NCBI GenBank assembly: GCA_963556145.1
Contig: OY744471.1
Span: 2,473,590-2,537,589, forward strand
Origin: Hygrocybe punicea
Taxonomy: Eukaryota > Basidiomycota > Agaricomycetes > Agaricales > Hygrophoraceae
Direction of reading: 5' to 3'
Length of the DNA stretch: 64,000 bases
Positions 52,481 through 64,000 of this stretch are shown here, in pieces. Each line of letters opens with the position of its first letter. Within the stretch, counting starts at the first letter, position 1. The translations under genes were made by a program, and so were the position numbers. Below the pieces are notes generated by a model. It did no database searches and had not been told where the DNA came from. It worked only from the letters and a program-made list of their open reading frames with translations.

Positions 52481-53612
52481 TGTAATTTAATTAATTTCAT
52501 TAAATGTCAAATTATTTACAAAGTATTACAATATGGCTACAATGAAGGCAATGGATGGGAATGAGAGATAGTCGTGATAAGTGAATGATAAGAGAGTCAA
52601 TAAAGGTCAAAGAAAGGATTGGAGAGGGGGAATGAGCAGAAGGGTGAAAAAGGGGCAGAACAGGCTAAGAGGGGTAAAGGAAGCAGTGGAGATGGTGACG
52701 AATGGGTGCTGGGACTACAGCGGGACTGAAAGAAGGCTGGGAGGGTGCTGAATAGGGTGGAAAGGCTGGGAGGAGCAGGTGACACCTGGGTGAGCACCCC
52801 ATGGTCAATTCAGATCCAGGACAGCTAATAAAACAGAAAACTCACCTAGTATAGCAGGAGGTGGGTGCACCACATCCCCTGCTGCCCTCAGAAACCCTCC
52901 ATGGCACTCCAAAGCAGCCGGAATGTGCTCCTGTTGCTGGGGTTGCTGGTGACACTATTGCTAGACATCGGTGACCTTTTGGAGGCCAAAAAGTTTCCTG
53001 GAGAGAGTTAGGGGACAGTAGAGGAGGATGGAAAAGTTGTAGGGCAGTAGGTGTAGCAGGGGGCTGGCAGTAGAGTCTGAAATGGAGGGGGATGGGGCTG
53101 TTGACCAAGAGAAGGTTTTGGATTCATCTGAGCTTGAATGCTCTCAACATGGATTTCAAACTCCACTTGAATTTTAGCCACAACTCCGGGCCACCCTCAC
53201 TTATTTGCATTCTAGAGACTCAGATATCACATTTACCAGCTGCCTTAAGTGGACAAAAGTGTCCCAGACATACAATAGAATGTAGCTAGAAAGTACCATC
53301 TTTTACTTTGCCATATTACACCAGTTATTGTAGCTATACTCATATCTCTTGCAAAGAATAGCTCACAGGTAGCCCAAATTATACCAGATGCACTCCATAA
53401 CTTTTTTCCAGCAGGATGGTCCCCATCACATACTCATTGTCAAATTTGGTGAAGATCCATGCAGTGTGCAAGTCAATAGAGGCTCTGGATTCTCAGATGA
53501 AACCAGTCAAAAGGGATTTAGAACTCAGTTGCTATATTTGGACACATTTTTCCCTCAGTCCCTGAGATGAATGAATGAATCACCTCAATGGCTGAAAACC
53601 GGGTTTATAAGA
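52481..53612. other. Spacer upstream of truncated Helitron 4
   Basis: A purine-rich stretch (52600-52760), then GC-rich sequence with the ggtgggtgcacca phrase near 52860 that also occurs in the 12-16 kb debris. No gene seen. Confidence 0.45.
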
Positions 53613-53641
53613 ACGAGTTTTCCATCAATGGAAGAACTCGT
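53613..53641. other. Hairpin at the 5' junction of truncated Helitron 4
   Basis: ACGAGTT/AACTCGT outer arms and TTCCAT/ATGGAA inner arms, with two loop bases and one unpaired G. It ends in the same AACTCGTAA as the hairpins at 8557 and 13687. A related palindrome (CTTCCAT/ATGGAAG) lies near 55600, on the other side of the element. Confidence 0.75.
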
Positions 53642-55420
53642 AATGTATCTATCAGAAATAAATCAAAAGGCAAATCAAAAGCACTTCATGAATCTGGTGA
53701 GATAGACTTTGGATACTCAAAGAGAAATATGGAAGGTGCACCATGGTGGAACAGAAAACTTTGCTGGTAAATTATCCTTATGTGTTGGAATGCCAGTCAT
53801 GCTTAGAAACAATGATGCAACTGAACTTTGCATTACCAAGGGACAAGAAGGATTTGTTGTTGGTTGGCAGTCTTCAAAAGCAGATCATGGAAAGCGTGTA
53901 CTGGACACATTATTTGTGGAGCTTCAAAATCCACCAAAGCTTGTGCAGATTCCTTCACTGCCAGACAATGTTGTTCCGATTGTGAAAAGCACCAAGACAG
54001 TTCAGTGTGTATTTCCAAGTGATTTAAAAGAAAGAATAGAAAGACAACAGGTTTGGGTTTTGCCAAACTTTGCAATGACTGCACATGCCGCTCAAGGAAA
54101 GACAAGACCATATAATGTTGTACGTTTAAACAGCTGCTTTTCACATATGGCATATTATTCATCTTTGTCGAGAAGCGCTACTGCTCTGGTACTGTAATCA
54201 TACAAGGATTTGACAATAAGATGATCACCAGAGGATGCTCTGGATATCTCAGACAAGAATTTAGGGAACAAAAACTGCTTGATGACATCACAAGAATGAG
54301 ATATGAAGGCACATTGCCAGAACATATTGCACAAGATGTCCGGTCATCAATGATTCAAAAGTTTCAACAATGGAAAGGCACTGGATATGTTCCGTCTAAA
54401 ACTGATGCAGCTTTGAAGTGGTCAGAAAGTGATCCCCTGGTGATTGCTCCTGTGGAAGTCAGTCCATGGCACATCATTGAGAAGAACAAAAATAAGCAAG
54501 CAACCATGTCAATTTCTACTTCTTTTATCCCCGCCAAAGGATCTGTTCCACTTCTGTCTAAGAAGCGTTTGATTGAAACTTGTGAACTGCCAGCAGTTAA
54601 AAGACAACGAATAGGTATGTCAGCTGTCCCAGCAGGTTTGCTGTGGGATGAAATCAATTACAGTTGTGCATATGATTCTATCCTGGTTGTATTGTTTGAT
54701 CTCTGGAAGGAAAATCATACAGTATGGTCTAAAGTATTTCATGATATGAATGATTATCTGGCTACTTTATCTGATGGCTTCTCAGATATATTGAAAGGCA
54801 ATATGACATTTGTGCAACTCAGAAATGAATTAAGGGCTGTTTTGCATGATAAGCATCCTGAGACATATCTATTGGGACCTGTTGGAATTAGTGTTGCAAC
54901 TCTAGCCATGGAGCTTTTACATGTAGATACTGCAGTCACCTCTTCTCAGCATCAATGTACAAAATGTAAATTTGCTGAAAAACCAGTGGATAATCAACTT
55001 GGTTATGTTTTACATGGAGAAACTTCAGTTCAAGGGTCTACTATGAATTGGATTGAAACATTGTCCCAACAAACACCTAGAAGGTGTTCTAAGTGTCAAT
55101 CTGCTATGCAACAAATCTTATTCTACAATAAAGTGCCACCTGTGCTTGTTTTGGAATATCCACTTATGGACATTGAGACCAGTCATACACTTGAGTTTGA
55201 GACTGACAAAGGCATCAAGTCATTGAGGTTGAAAGGAATTGTTTATCATGGCCAATATCATTTCACCAGTAGAATCATAAGTGCAGACAAGAAGGTTTGG
55301 TTTCATGATGGTATGACTACTGGAAACGCTTGTTCATATGATGGTATGCTTGATAAATTATCTGATGCTGATGTTAGAGAATGCAGAGGCAAGAATCTTG
55401 TGCTGGCAATATATGCTTAA
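53642..55420 (+). pseudogene. Helitron 4: truncated helicase end plus USP-like protease domain
   Basis: Begins right after the hairpin, inside the helicase insert region (homologous to SKSQSKAIHQSSD in Helitron 3), so Walker A and B are gone. One extra T near 53709 and one missing base near 54185 (SRSATA then AGTVIIQGF) break the frame. The rest, 54221-55420, is open: WKGTGYVPSKTDAALKW, then the protease-like domain with NYSCAYDSILVVLF, CTKC and CSKC pairs, YHGQYHFTSR and WFHDG. The Trp codon mutated to stop in Helitron 3 is intact here. Non-autonomous. Confidence 0.85.
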
Positions 55421-56659
55421 AGTCATGTGTGGGTGGGTGGGTGGCCAAATTTTTGTCTAAATATGTATATGAGATATAAAATAAAAAGTGGTTGGGCCGA
55501 GCAAGTCTGTAGTACAACAACTTTTGTACTAGAATAATGGGTGCGCGTGGTGGGCTTAGTCTTGCTCAATATTATTTATGAGGTGGCTGTGAATTATGAG
55601 TTCTTCCATTTATGGAAGAATTGTTCCTGTGAGTCCAGGAAGGACCCCCGAAATTCCCGCTGGAGGTATGTTCTGCGCCAAAAAGTCAGTGCCCGGATAA
55701 AATTTTTGAGGAGTGGCATCTGGTACCCAGATTCCAGCAGTTACATTGACTTCAGGCCGGATTATACCCGGATGATGGCACATTTGAGAAGAAATATGAC
55801 CAGATTGCTAACATACCTCCTGCGGGAATTTCAGGCCCTGGTCCTGTCCAAGATATATGACAATTCGTCAGTAGTTAATTAATTATTTGAAATTGAACAT
55901 AGAGCCAAATTCTGCATTTTCAACCCTTTTTTTTGAAAGAAAAAACAGGAATAAACTAGATCTTTTCAACTTTGTCCTCAAATATTTTCAGGAATATAGG
56001 ATTTATTTTGAGGTCATAAAAAAACAAAACCCGCTGGAATGTATAGAAAAAAAAATTGTATAACACGGAATTTGATCGAAAAAGGAAGTTGTCACACTGA
56101 GTCACAGGACTCTCACACGGATACCCCCGACCCTCAAGACTGACTGACCTGGGGATTTTGACCATGCCCGACATGAATCAAGACCAAGACTTTGTTGGAC
56201 CTCCCTTGAGACTTATCCATAGTTCACCTCCATTTTTTTCAAGTCCCAGAAAATGAGTGCCTCGCCGCCAACACAGCCCCCTCCACCTTTTTATCATCCA
56301 AGATACACCCTACCCCCGGAGCACAGAACGAAAAACGGTGTGATCTGCAGTTGGGGGGGACCCATTTGAATGTGAGTATTGCCCCAGAAGTGCTACGATG
56401 TATCACATTGAGTCATACTGACCCCCTCCTTCTCATACCCCCCTGACTCCAAATCATTTCTCCTTGACAAAAATCATGAATAAACTAGATTTTGTAGAGC
56501 ATGTCCTCAAATATTTCCATAACTAAATAATTTATGAGGTCATAAAAAATTACACACTGCTCAGGCAAATGAGAAAAAAAATTTGTATAACCTGGATTTC
56601 ATTGAGACAAACTTGAACTAAGTGTATACGAAAAACAAAATAACGATGAGCTGCAAATT
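55421..56659. other. Intergenic region with a small inverted-repeat element and a diverged duplication
   Basis: 55636-55846 has inverted ends (CAGGA...TCCTG) with matching internal arms around GAAATTCCCGC and GCGGGAATTTC, consistent with a ~210-bp MITE. Bases about 55940-56090 and 56475-56615 are diverged direct copies (shared aataaactaga, cctcaaatattt, gaggtcataaaaaa). No gene seen. Confidence 0.5.
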
Positions 56660-57833
56660 TTAGTCCACATTGGAGGCCTTATCAGCCTCATCCTCGTCAT
56701 CAGTAAATGCTACACCTCTTTTCCGAATTTTCGAAGATACTTTGACTGGAAGACGCTGTGTTTTCAAGAGTGCCTTTGAAGCCTCCTTGATAAAACAAGT
56801 TATAACAAGATACTATAACAAGAGTAGTGCACACACCTCTGCAAATTTGTTCTCAATGAGAGCCATTGACTCAAGTACCAATCCCAGCCTGAAAGTCTTA
56901 TTTTCCTTGGTTGAAAATGCGCGAAATGAGAGTCGAAGATCCACTACCACACCAGGAACAAAGTTGGTGGGTGTAGTATGTTCGTACCTACATGTTTCTG
57001 GTGAATTGGGCATTGCAGAGAATGTTGGCTACTCACTTGTATTTTTTTTCAGCAGTCACAAGCCTGGAAAAATATCCGACATCATCGGCAGTGGTGTGAA
57101 AGTATTGACTTTGATCCACAGATGCCAAAACACCATGGGGATCAATAAGAGGACCAAAGGGAACAATGTCAGAGTGAGTAGCAAGTTTCGCACTTGTAAA
57201 GTATCTTTTGTGCGCTTCAACCGTCGTATATCCAGAAAATGTACCAGGCATCCAAGGCTGGAGTTTGAAGGGACTGAGACCCTTGGCAAACATGGAGTGG
57301 ATGGTCTGGATATTGTCCAGAGCCAAGTCGAATTGAGGTGAATTAAGCCCTGTCAAAGTGACATGTTGTCGCAGAAATTTGATCCTGGCTTCGGAACTAT
57401 CAACCACTTGAAAGTCAGGTCTTAGGGATATTGATATTTCTGGCTAGCATTCACCTTGGAAGTCGGCTGAGTGGGGGTAAGTCACACTCGGCGATGATTC
57501 CAGTAAGACGAAGTATGACTTCCTCCATCTCTTTTCCATCTAACTCCTGTACGAGTTCGTAATGTCCCATGGCTTGATTATACTGGATCTTGGCTTGCAA
57601 GTGTAAGCCATTCTCCTAGTACATCGTTCAACATATCATAAGCGGTATGGGACAGAACACATGCCTTATTAAATGCGCTCAAATACCTCTGACGGTGCTT
57701 GCCTTCATATGCTGAGGTTGAGAAAGACTCCACGGATTCAACTGTCATTGAAAATTTTATAAGACTTAATGAATATAGCTGACAACAACGGCTCTCTCTC
57801 ACCAGCTGCTTTGTAGTTGTAAAATTGATTCAT
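56660..57833 (-). pseudogene. Gene B paralogue with one frameshift
   Basis: Same architecture as gene B on the opposite strand: MNQFYNYKAA exon and intron, ESVESFSTS exon, then KIQYNQAMGHYELVQ, VILRLTGIIAECDLPPLSRLPR, an intron, LRQHVTLTGLNSPQF, IVPFGPLIDPHGVLASVDQS, VGYFSRLVTAEKKYK, an intron, NFVPGVVVDLRLSF, LGLVLESMALIENKF, an intron, and a basic then acidic tail ending at 56660. A one-base change near 57592 (after WLTLASQ) shifts the frame. The N-terminal exon is longer than in gene B. Protein similarity to gene B is low but continuous, so the two are old paralogues. Divergent from the gene A-like fragment at 58793. Confidence 0.7.
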
Positions 57834-58792
57834 GATGGTTGAATTCAGCTGGAACACCGAAGACTACTTCAACACCGTAAACTAAATCATGTGCCTCACG
57901 CTGCCTGTAATGGGAATTCCTGGAATTTTAAACTATATTTAGATATGCTGAACTTCTGTGGCGTCATGTAAAGAAGGGTGTTTTTTGGGGGTGCTTTCTG
58001 AAAAGACACGTTGAGGTACATGTCGGTGGAACTTTGTGATGCACGTAACTGGTAACCGGTAACCTTGTCAATGACCCTTTTCATAAATAAAAATCAGTCT
58101 GTATCATATTGGACACTTTATCTTGAATCTGATGCATTGGATCCTGTTATGAGGCACAACACCCGTTTGTACCCGATGATCTTTCCTAGCCAACGTCGGC
58201 GGTGATTTTTTTTATCAATGAGGTACTGCCTGTTGAACAAGAAATAATTTGTACTTATAAAGAAAGGCATCAGCAGGCTATGGAGAGGCACCACACGAGA
58301 GGAACAGATGAAAAATTCTTTTTTAAAATATATCAGAAAGCTGTTGAACAAGGATGTATCTTTTATAAGTCCAAATTAATTTTGTGTTCCTTCAGTGTGG
58401 AAATGTAGATCTGGCCTAGTTCTGTACGATATACTCGTCCACTGGCTATGCTCACCTATTTCTGATGGAAATACCCCGAATTCTAACTATATTTAGGTAG
58501 GCTGAGCTGTTGAACAGTTCGCGCTGTTCGGTTGTGAGGGAGAAAGGGGAGGGAATTTTCTCTAGAATATATCAGATTTTTGTGCCTGTTTCATTCAGCT
58601 ACAATTTTCTATCGGAGTCCTGTTTTGTTGGACAGGGCTCAGAGCTGTGGTGAGAGAGACAGGGCATGGAATTTTCTCTAGAATATATCAGAAGAACATT
58701 TCGTGCCTATTTCATTCAGCTATTATTTATTTAGTCTTAGAGTCCTTGGACAGGGTTCTTCGTCACACTCGTCGTTCTCATCTCTCATCCAC
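57834..58792. promoter_or_regulatory. Intergenic region between the divergent B' and A' genes
   Basis: Position equivalent to the A-B promoter but longer. It holds a ~116-bp direct duplication (58552 onward and 58668 onward, each starting ggaattttctctagaatata and passing tttcattcagct and ggacaggg). No CACGTG box seen. Promoter role is inferred from the flanking start codons only. Confidence 0.4.
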
Positions 58793-59040
58793 ATGCCTCC
58801 GAAAAAGCTTTCCAGCACTGGGTCCTCTCCGGCTGCAAAGTAACATTTTTTTATCTTCTGCTGCAATACTTTACTTACCACCATCTTGGATTAGCAGGCA
58901 AAGCAGCAAGCGTGGTTACAAAGGCAAGCCAGTTTATGTTTACAGTGATATTGAGGAGATGTAGGTGCTGGTTACTTGAACAGTAACTGTTTCTGACCAA
59001 TCTCCCCCAGCAGCGATGGTGAAAGTAAGGAGGCCACTGA
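58793..59040 (+). pseudogene. 5' fragment of a gene A paralogue, cut by a copia LTR
   Basis: Three small exons, 58793-58839, 58895-58960 and 59011-59040, encode MPPKKLSSTGSSPA..., then a basic segment, VYVYSDIEE, and SDGESKEATE. Introns are short, GT-AG and phase 2, and the internal exons are 66 and 30 nt. This is the same symmetric phase-2 layout and basic/acidic composition as the start of gene A. The next donor (gtaagtatgg, 59041) is followed after ~55 bp by an LTR, so the rest is missing. Assignment rests on layout and position beside B', not on strong sequence identity. Confidence 0.5.
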
Positions 59041-59095
59041 GTAAGTATGGCTTTGTGCCGCGTTTCACTTGGTTGAATATTTTATTCAAATAAAC

Positions 59096-59309
59096 TGGTA
59101 GGAGGTCACTGTGAATACTGGTATATTGTGTGATACAAAACTACACTACTCACCTGGTAGGAGGTCACTGTGAATACTGAGGATACACAGTGATCTCCCC
59201 ACCAGGTTTGACCGCTTTGGGACAAATAGATACAAACAATCAGCCACAATCTTCGAAATCTACTAAGTCCATACTCTCTTGTGGTAGAGTGACTCATCAC
59301 AACCTAACA
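59096..59309 (-). mobile_element. Copia 3' LTR
   Basis: On the minus strand it starts TGTTAGGTTGTGATGAG right after a purine-rich tract (AAGAGGGAG) and the end of pol, and ends near CCTACCA at 59096. The ends pair (TGTTAGG against TGGTAGG). An internal ~22-bp repeat (cagtgacctcctacca) occurs twice. The exact lower end is uncertain. Confidence 0.75.
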
Positions 59310-59330
59310 CTCCCTCTTGATCAGGCAACT

Positions 59331-61617
59331 CTACAAGTTTCTCAATCCCAACATTTCCACCATAGCAATCACCTTAGGCCGGCCAAGAGCTTTAGTCAAG
59401 ATGTCTGCAGGCATATCATCTGTCCTGACATGCATCACATTAATGTTGCCCTTCTCCACTTCATCACGCAACCAGTAGAACCGCAGATCCAAGTGTTTCA
59501 TGCGTCCATGATGCTCAGGATTCTTGGCAACAGATATTGCAGATTGGTTATCAATGAGAAGTGGTGAGGAGGTGGTGATGGTGTATCCCAGTTCAGTGAA
59601 CAGATTCCGCAACCAAAGGATTTCCTGGCCAGCAGAGGTTGATGCAACATACTCTGCTTCTGTGGTTGACAGCGCAACAATCCCTTGAAGCTTGCTTGAC
59701 CAGCTGATTGCACCAGTGCCCATCTTCACCACATAACCACTTGTGGATCGTCCATTGTCAGGATTGCCACCATGGTCTGCATCGGTGTAAGTGGTGAACA
59801 ATTGAGTGGATGTGGGATCAGGTGCATAGGTAAGCTTGAGGTCAAGAGTGCCTTTGAGGTAGCGGAAGAGATGTTTCACTGCTTTCCAGTGGGTCATTCC
59901 AGGATTCTTGTTGAACCGGGCAAGTACACCAACAGCATAGGCAATGTCAGGACGAGTAGCAGTGGCAAGATACATCAATGCACCAACTGCTTGGAGGTAT
60001 GGAACAGCACGCATCTCCTCAATGTCTTTGGAGGATGTAGGAGACATGTCATTGCTGAGTTTCAAGCCAGGATCCATGGGAGTGCTGAGTGAGTTGCAAT
60101 CAGAGAGTCCAAAGCGTTCCAGCAGTGTGAGAATGTACCGGCGCTGAGAAATTGACAGGGTGCGCTTGGATCTGTCTCTGATGATTTCAACACCCAACAG
60201 CCATGACGTGGGTCCCAGTTCTTGGAGCTTGAAGTGCAACTTGAGTTCTGCAATGACCTGATTGATTTTCTCTTTGGACTTGCAGGCAATGGTCATGTCA
60301 TCAATAAAGACTGGGATGATAATGCGCATGTCCTCCTTGCCATAAATCCAGATGCTGTGTTCACAAACAATCCTCCTGAAGCCCATTGACTCCAAGACAG
60401 CATTGAGCTTCTTGTGCCAGCACCTTCCAGCCTGTTTGAGCCCATAGAGTGACTTCTGCAAATGCCAGACCCAATCATTGCTCTTCTCAACAAATCCCTC
60501 TGGCTGGCGCATGTAGACTTCTTCTTCAAGGGTTCCATTGAGAAATGCAGATGAAATGTCTACACTCTCCAAGTGGAGATCCTCAAGTGCAGCCAATGCC
60601 AGGATGGCGCGTAAAGCAGCCCATTTTGGAGTAGGAGCAAATGTTTCAGTGAAATCAAAGCCTGGGCGTTGCGAATATCCTTGGGCCACCAATCTCCCTT
60701 TGCGACACTCAATAGATCCATCAGCATTCTTTTTGACTTTGAACACCCAGCGGCTGCCAATAGCTTTGCGGCCAGGTGGAAGCTGAACCAGATCAAAGGT
60801 GCCATTCTCAATCAAGGCCTGAATCTCATCTAGAGCAGCTTTGTGCCAGAGTTTCCTCTCCTCTTCTGGGCGAGACATTGCTTCAGCATAGGAGTTTGGC
60901 TCTCCATCATGATTGACTGTCTTGCATGCCCACTCAGAGGTATTGAATGCATATTCAACTGCTTGATCCCAAGTCAAGTAGGCATGATGTTGGCCTTCTG
61001 TGACAAAAGCCAGACCTGCTCTGACAGCATCAGCATATTGGAATCCAATTCATCATCACTTTCATCTCTGGGCAGGAGATCGAGTTCATCATCACTGCTT
61101 GAGTCATGTACAGATGTAGTTGATGGAGTTGAAGTTGAAGCTGGAGCTGGAGCTGGCGCTGGATTTACAGGAGGCATAAGCAAGGGATCAGGAGTGGGTG
61201 TAGCTGAAGATGGGGGAGGAGTTTGAGGTAGGGGCACAGGCTGAGTGAAGTACTTTCTCTCTAGTGCAGATTCATTGAGGGAGCCTTGAGGACGACTGGA
61301 CCTGGGGGGATTCGTGCGTTTGGGAGGTGGAAGAACAGGTGCTGGATTGTGAACAGGACCTACTGGAGGAGCAGCAGGAAGTGGAACACCAGGTGCAGGA
61401 TCATTTTCATCAGCAGGAGCAGGTGCTTCATCACCATTGTCATCATCTCCCTCTGGATGGAGCACCACTCCAGGATGTTTGGGAGGAGCCTCCACAACAG
61501 GTGGCTCAGAGACAAGGTTAATGGCAGTGGGAGAGTTCCCAGGGAAACACCACTCATCAAATACTGCATGGCTACTGATTATAATCCGCTTTTCTACTGG
61601 GTCCCAGAATTTCCATA
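59331..61617 (-). pseudogene. Ty1/copia polyprotein, 5'-truncated, one frameshift
   Basis: Starts inside the integrase C-terminal end (LWKFWDPVEKRIIIS, HAVFDEWCFPG, near 61617-61540), then a Pro/Ala-rich linker with an acidic patch. A one-base frameshift near 61035 follows, then a complete reverse transcriptase and RNase H: LVAQGYSQRPGFDF, VDISSAFLNGTLEEEVYM, FIDDMTIACK (the catalytic Asp pair), YGLKQAGRCW, YTDADHGGNPDNGRSTSGY, LSTTEAEYVA, and the standard C-terminus ADILTKALGRPK ending at 59331. Gag, protease and most of integrase are missing because gene C sequence is joined at 61617. Non-functional alone. Confidence 0.9.
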
Positions 61618-63925
61618 AGTGAAAGAATCCAGACGATACTTACATCAATTATTGCAACCTCCTGGATAGATTCAATCTCATACTCTGAGCCATCATCATT
61701 CTCAATCTCTACAGTGTCATCTGCTTCAGGAAGATGGGAGTCATCCAACTGTTCGGTCACAGGAGAAAGAGCCTTTCGCTTTGATCCTGACTGTCTGACA
61801 TTAGCAGCAACAGCTGCAATAGGCTCTTCAGAATTGATATCTATCACCGATGCTGGGGGGGATGACAAAGGTGTTGAGAGAGTAGAATGAGCAGCGTCTG
61901 AATCCTGATCTGGAGTAACTGCAAGTCGTGGCTTGATGGGGAGTCGGACATTGAGAGGTGCAAGTCGTTGGCGAGAGGATTCCAATGAATTCTTGTATGA
62001 TTCTCGCAAATGCTGCTGGGTATTTCCATATGCCGTCTTCGTAATAGGAATATGATGTGGATCACATATCTTCTGCACATACCACGAGTAGTATCCTCTC
62101 ATTCGTCGCACAAAAGACCTGTCTTTGACCGGATCGTATGGAAGAGGTGCCATCCTACAAATCTCCCCATTCTCATCGGTATAAGTCATGCTGGACAGCA
62201 TAACAGAAGGATGCACAGGGGAATCTATGCCAGCAAGAATGGCGCTATTCCAGGAGTTACACACAAGGTCACGTGCAAGGAAATTCTTGTGTGTTGCGAT
62301 ATCTCCAAAGATTTGTAGGCCATCACTAGCAAAGGTAGGGTATCCACGGCTGAAATGTGACTGAGATCCCATGTTTCCGAAGCCTGTGACTGGGGTAACG
62401 AGAAATGGGGTAATCCGTGTAAATGCAGCATGATTAGGATATACAACCATGCCGACCTGATTTTGCATGCCGACCAAATCCGCAAGCTGACCAAGACCAG
62501 TCTGCGCCAGCCACTCCTTTGCCACAACTGGATCTGGATTTACAGTTGGCTTCTCACCACCATGAAGATCCTGTCCCTTGAACACTGAAAAAAACACGGC
62601 AACATTTATTGCCCTGAAGTATAAAGCAGGCCTCGGGAAGAAGAAGGGACCAGAATCACTGCCTATTGTGATTGTTAATAAATGCATTTAGAAAAGAAAT
62701 ATGACAAAAACATGTACCTGGAGGTAAGCGTATAGCCAGAATAAAAAGAGTAAATGCCGGATGAAAATCATTGCGATCGGTGTGCAATCTCCCCTGGAAC
62801 TGACCAATCATGGAAGCCAGATCACCGATATCAGATGATACATTGACTTGCAGACCAGTGTTGTTCGGTAAAGGACCACCAAATCCAGGCACATTGTTAT
62901 CCCAAAAGATCCACTCAAACATATCCCACTCCAGCTTGGAGATGCAAGCTGGCATGATGTGTCGGAACAGCTGGTAACAGATGCGAAGAAGGCGGGATAT
63001 CTGTGGATGTTGAACTTGAACAGCAGGTGCAATTACGCCACGTCCATCACCCTCAATCTTGGTTGTGGCCAAACTGGAGGAACCATTACGAGGATCGCCA
63101 ATGTCTGTTGTGGACCTGTCATTGTGCTTAAGTCCAAGGTCGTATATGGCAGGAACAGCAGGCTGGCCAATAACAGGTGGTTTTCCAAAGGCTATTTCCA
63201 GTACTTCATCAGCGAGTCTGCTGACTTCTGGGCCGCACGCATACTGTTGCATGGAGGAAACGGTTTGAATGCAGGCGACGGTGATGATATGTTTATCGGA
63301 GCCATTTATACGATTAACGAATGGTATGCCAACAGGCATCAGGATCATGCCAGGAACTGGAACGTGTACAAGTTTCCCATCAACCAAACTAGGACCTATG
63401 TTTGGAGGGGTAATGGTATGGAGCAGTGTTTCCAGAACCATGCTTTTCTTAGCCGTGTCGAAATTGGCTACATATGTGTATCCCCTTTGATAACGGTTAT
63501 CTTGAACCAACGTATAAGATGGCGCATTAGGATAGACGAATCCAGATCCCTCAGGAGGATTTGTGGGGGGAGGTGGAACCAATACAGCTGGTGACGATAC
63601 AGGTGTCCTGGATATCTGATCTTCACACCAAAATGAGTCGTAGGGCGGTTCTGTTGTATAGGGATCCAGAGGAGATATGCTGTATACATCCCTGATACCA
63701 AAGAGAACTGGATTGTCTGATTCAGGATTATTGTGGCCTATTGAAGGAGAATTAAACAAAAGCAAGAAAATATAATGTTATAGAAACGAACATGATAGAT
63801 TGTCCTGATTTCTGTTGACAACTGCGACATCCAAGTCCATCTGATCAGTATTTGACCCCATAGGAGCATCAAACTAGTTGCCATCATCCTATGAGAACCT
63901 TGAGCAAGCAACTCAAATTAAAATG
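61618..63925 (-). pseudogene. Partial copy of gene C (exons 2-4)
   Basis: Offset 16141 from 45477-47784. Exons correspond to 63888-63792, 63737-62718 and 62662-61644, introns included, so it is a DNA-level copy, not a retrocopy. The only difference I found is at 63876 (a) against 47735 (g). It ends on the left in the first bases of intron 4, where copia pol begins, so the second half of the chromodomain is missing. It ends on the right inside intron 1, where an LTR begins. Confidence 0.85.
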
Positions 63926-64000
63926 TGTTAGGTTGTGATGAGTCACTCTACCACAAGAGAGTATGGACTTAGTAGATTTCGAAGATTGTGGCTGATTGTT
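63926..64000 (+). mobile_element. Copia LTR start, opposite orientation, runs off the window
   Basis: Bases 63926-64000 are the reverse complement of 59235-59309. It begins TGTTAGG directly after gene C intron sequence with no polypurine tract before it, so it is the 5' LTR of a plus-strand element or a solo LTR. Confidence 0.85.

Noticed and set aside
52597..53108. Two short minus-strand frames rich in Ser, Pro and Leu
   Set aside because: Antisense of purine-rich low-complexity DNA; no support for coding.

Overview
The window looks like a transposon-dense stretch of a filamentous fungal genome, most likely an agaricomycete (mushroom-forming) basidiomycete. Spliced genes carry many very short exons separated by introns of about 50-65 nt with GT-AG ends and CTAAC/CTGAC-type branch sites. 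The mobile elements are Helitrons with RepHel proteins, Ty1/copia, a DIRS-like reverse transcriptase remnant and small foldback elements. No bacterial-type gene, rRNA or tRNA was recognised.

Layout. 1-6.8 kb: minus-strand Helitron RepHel gene, open to the window edge. 7.0-8.6 kb: its 5' flank plus a repeated Helitron-type end. 8.6-11.4 kb: a 5'-truncated Helitron helicase/protease gene (plus) with one nonsense codon. 11.4-18.6 kb: nested debris (Helitron 3' ends in inverted orientation, hexanucleotide microsatellite, DIRS-like RT remnant, 562-bp foldback MITE, minisatellite element). 18.6-27.6 kb: nearly complete minus-strand Helitron with two single-base frameshifts. 28.2-30.9 kb: 3' part of gene A. 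30,956-31,155: assembly gap. 31,156-40,370 repeats 21,741-30,955 in every part compared and is best read as an unmerged contig overlap. 37.6-47.9 kb: three spliced genes A, B and C. 49.0-51.0 kb: ~147-bp tandem array. 53.6-55.4 kb: another truncated Helitron. 56.7-59.0 kb: second, decayed B'/A' pair. 59.1-61.6 kb: truncated copia element. 61.6-63.9 kb: near-identical partial copy of gene C, ended by a copia LTR.

The most interesting candidate for an undescribed system is the A-B-C cluster. A (546 codons, 18 exons) and B (295 codons, 6 exons) diverge from a 402-bp shared promoter with a duplicated CACGTG box. C (about 1,680 codons, 7 exons) converges on B and carries a chromodomain in its middle, outside any integrase. 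A and B homologues occur a second time in the same divergent order, C is partly duplicated, and a remnant of the 3' end of A lies at 52.2 kb. The members therefore recur locally, either as a cassette or as a dispersed clade-specific family. Their function is unknown to me.

The Helitrons encode Rep (HUH, two Tyr) plus a PIF1-type helicase, and a C-terminal domain whose Cys and His boxes and CxxC pairs look like a ubiquitin-specific-protease fold. Their 3' ends can be placed from hairpins downstream of the stop codons. Everything here is read by eye; splice sites and homologies are inferred without database searches.
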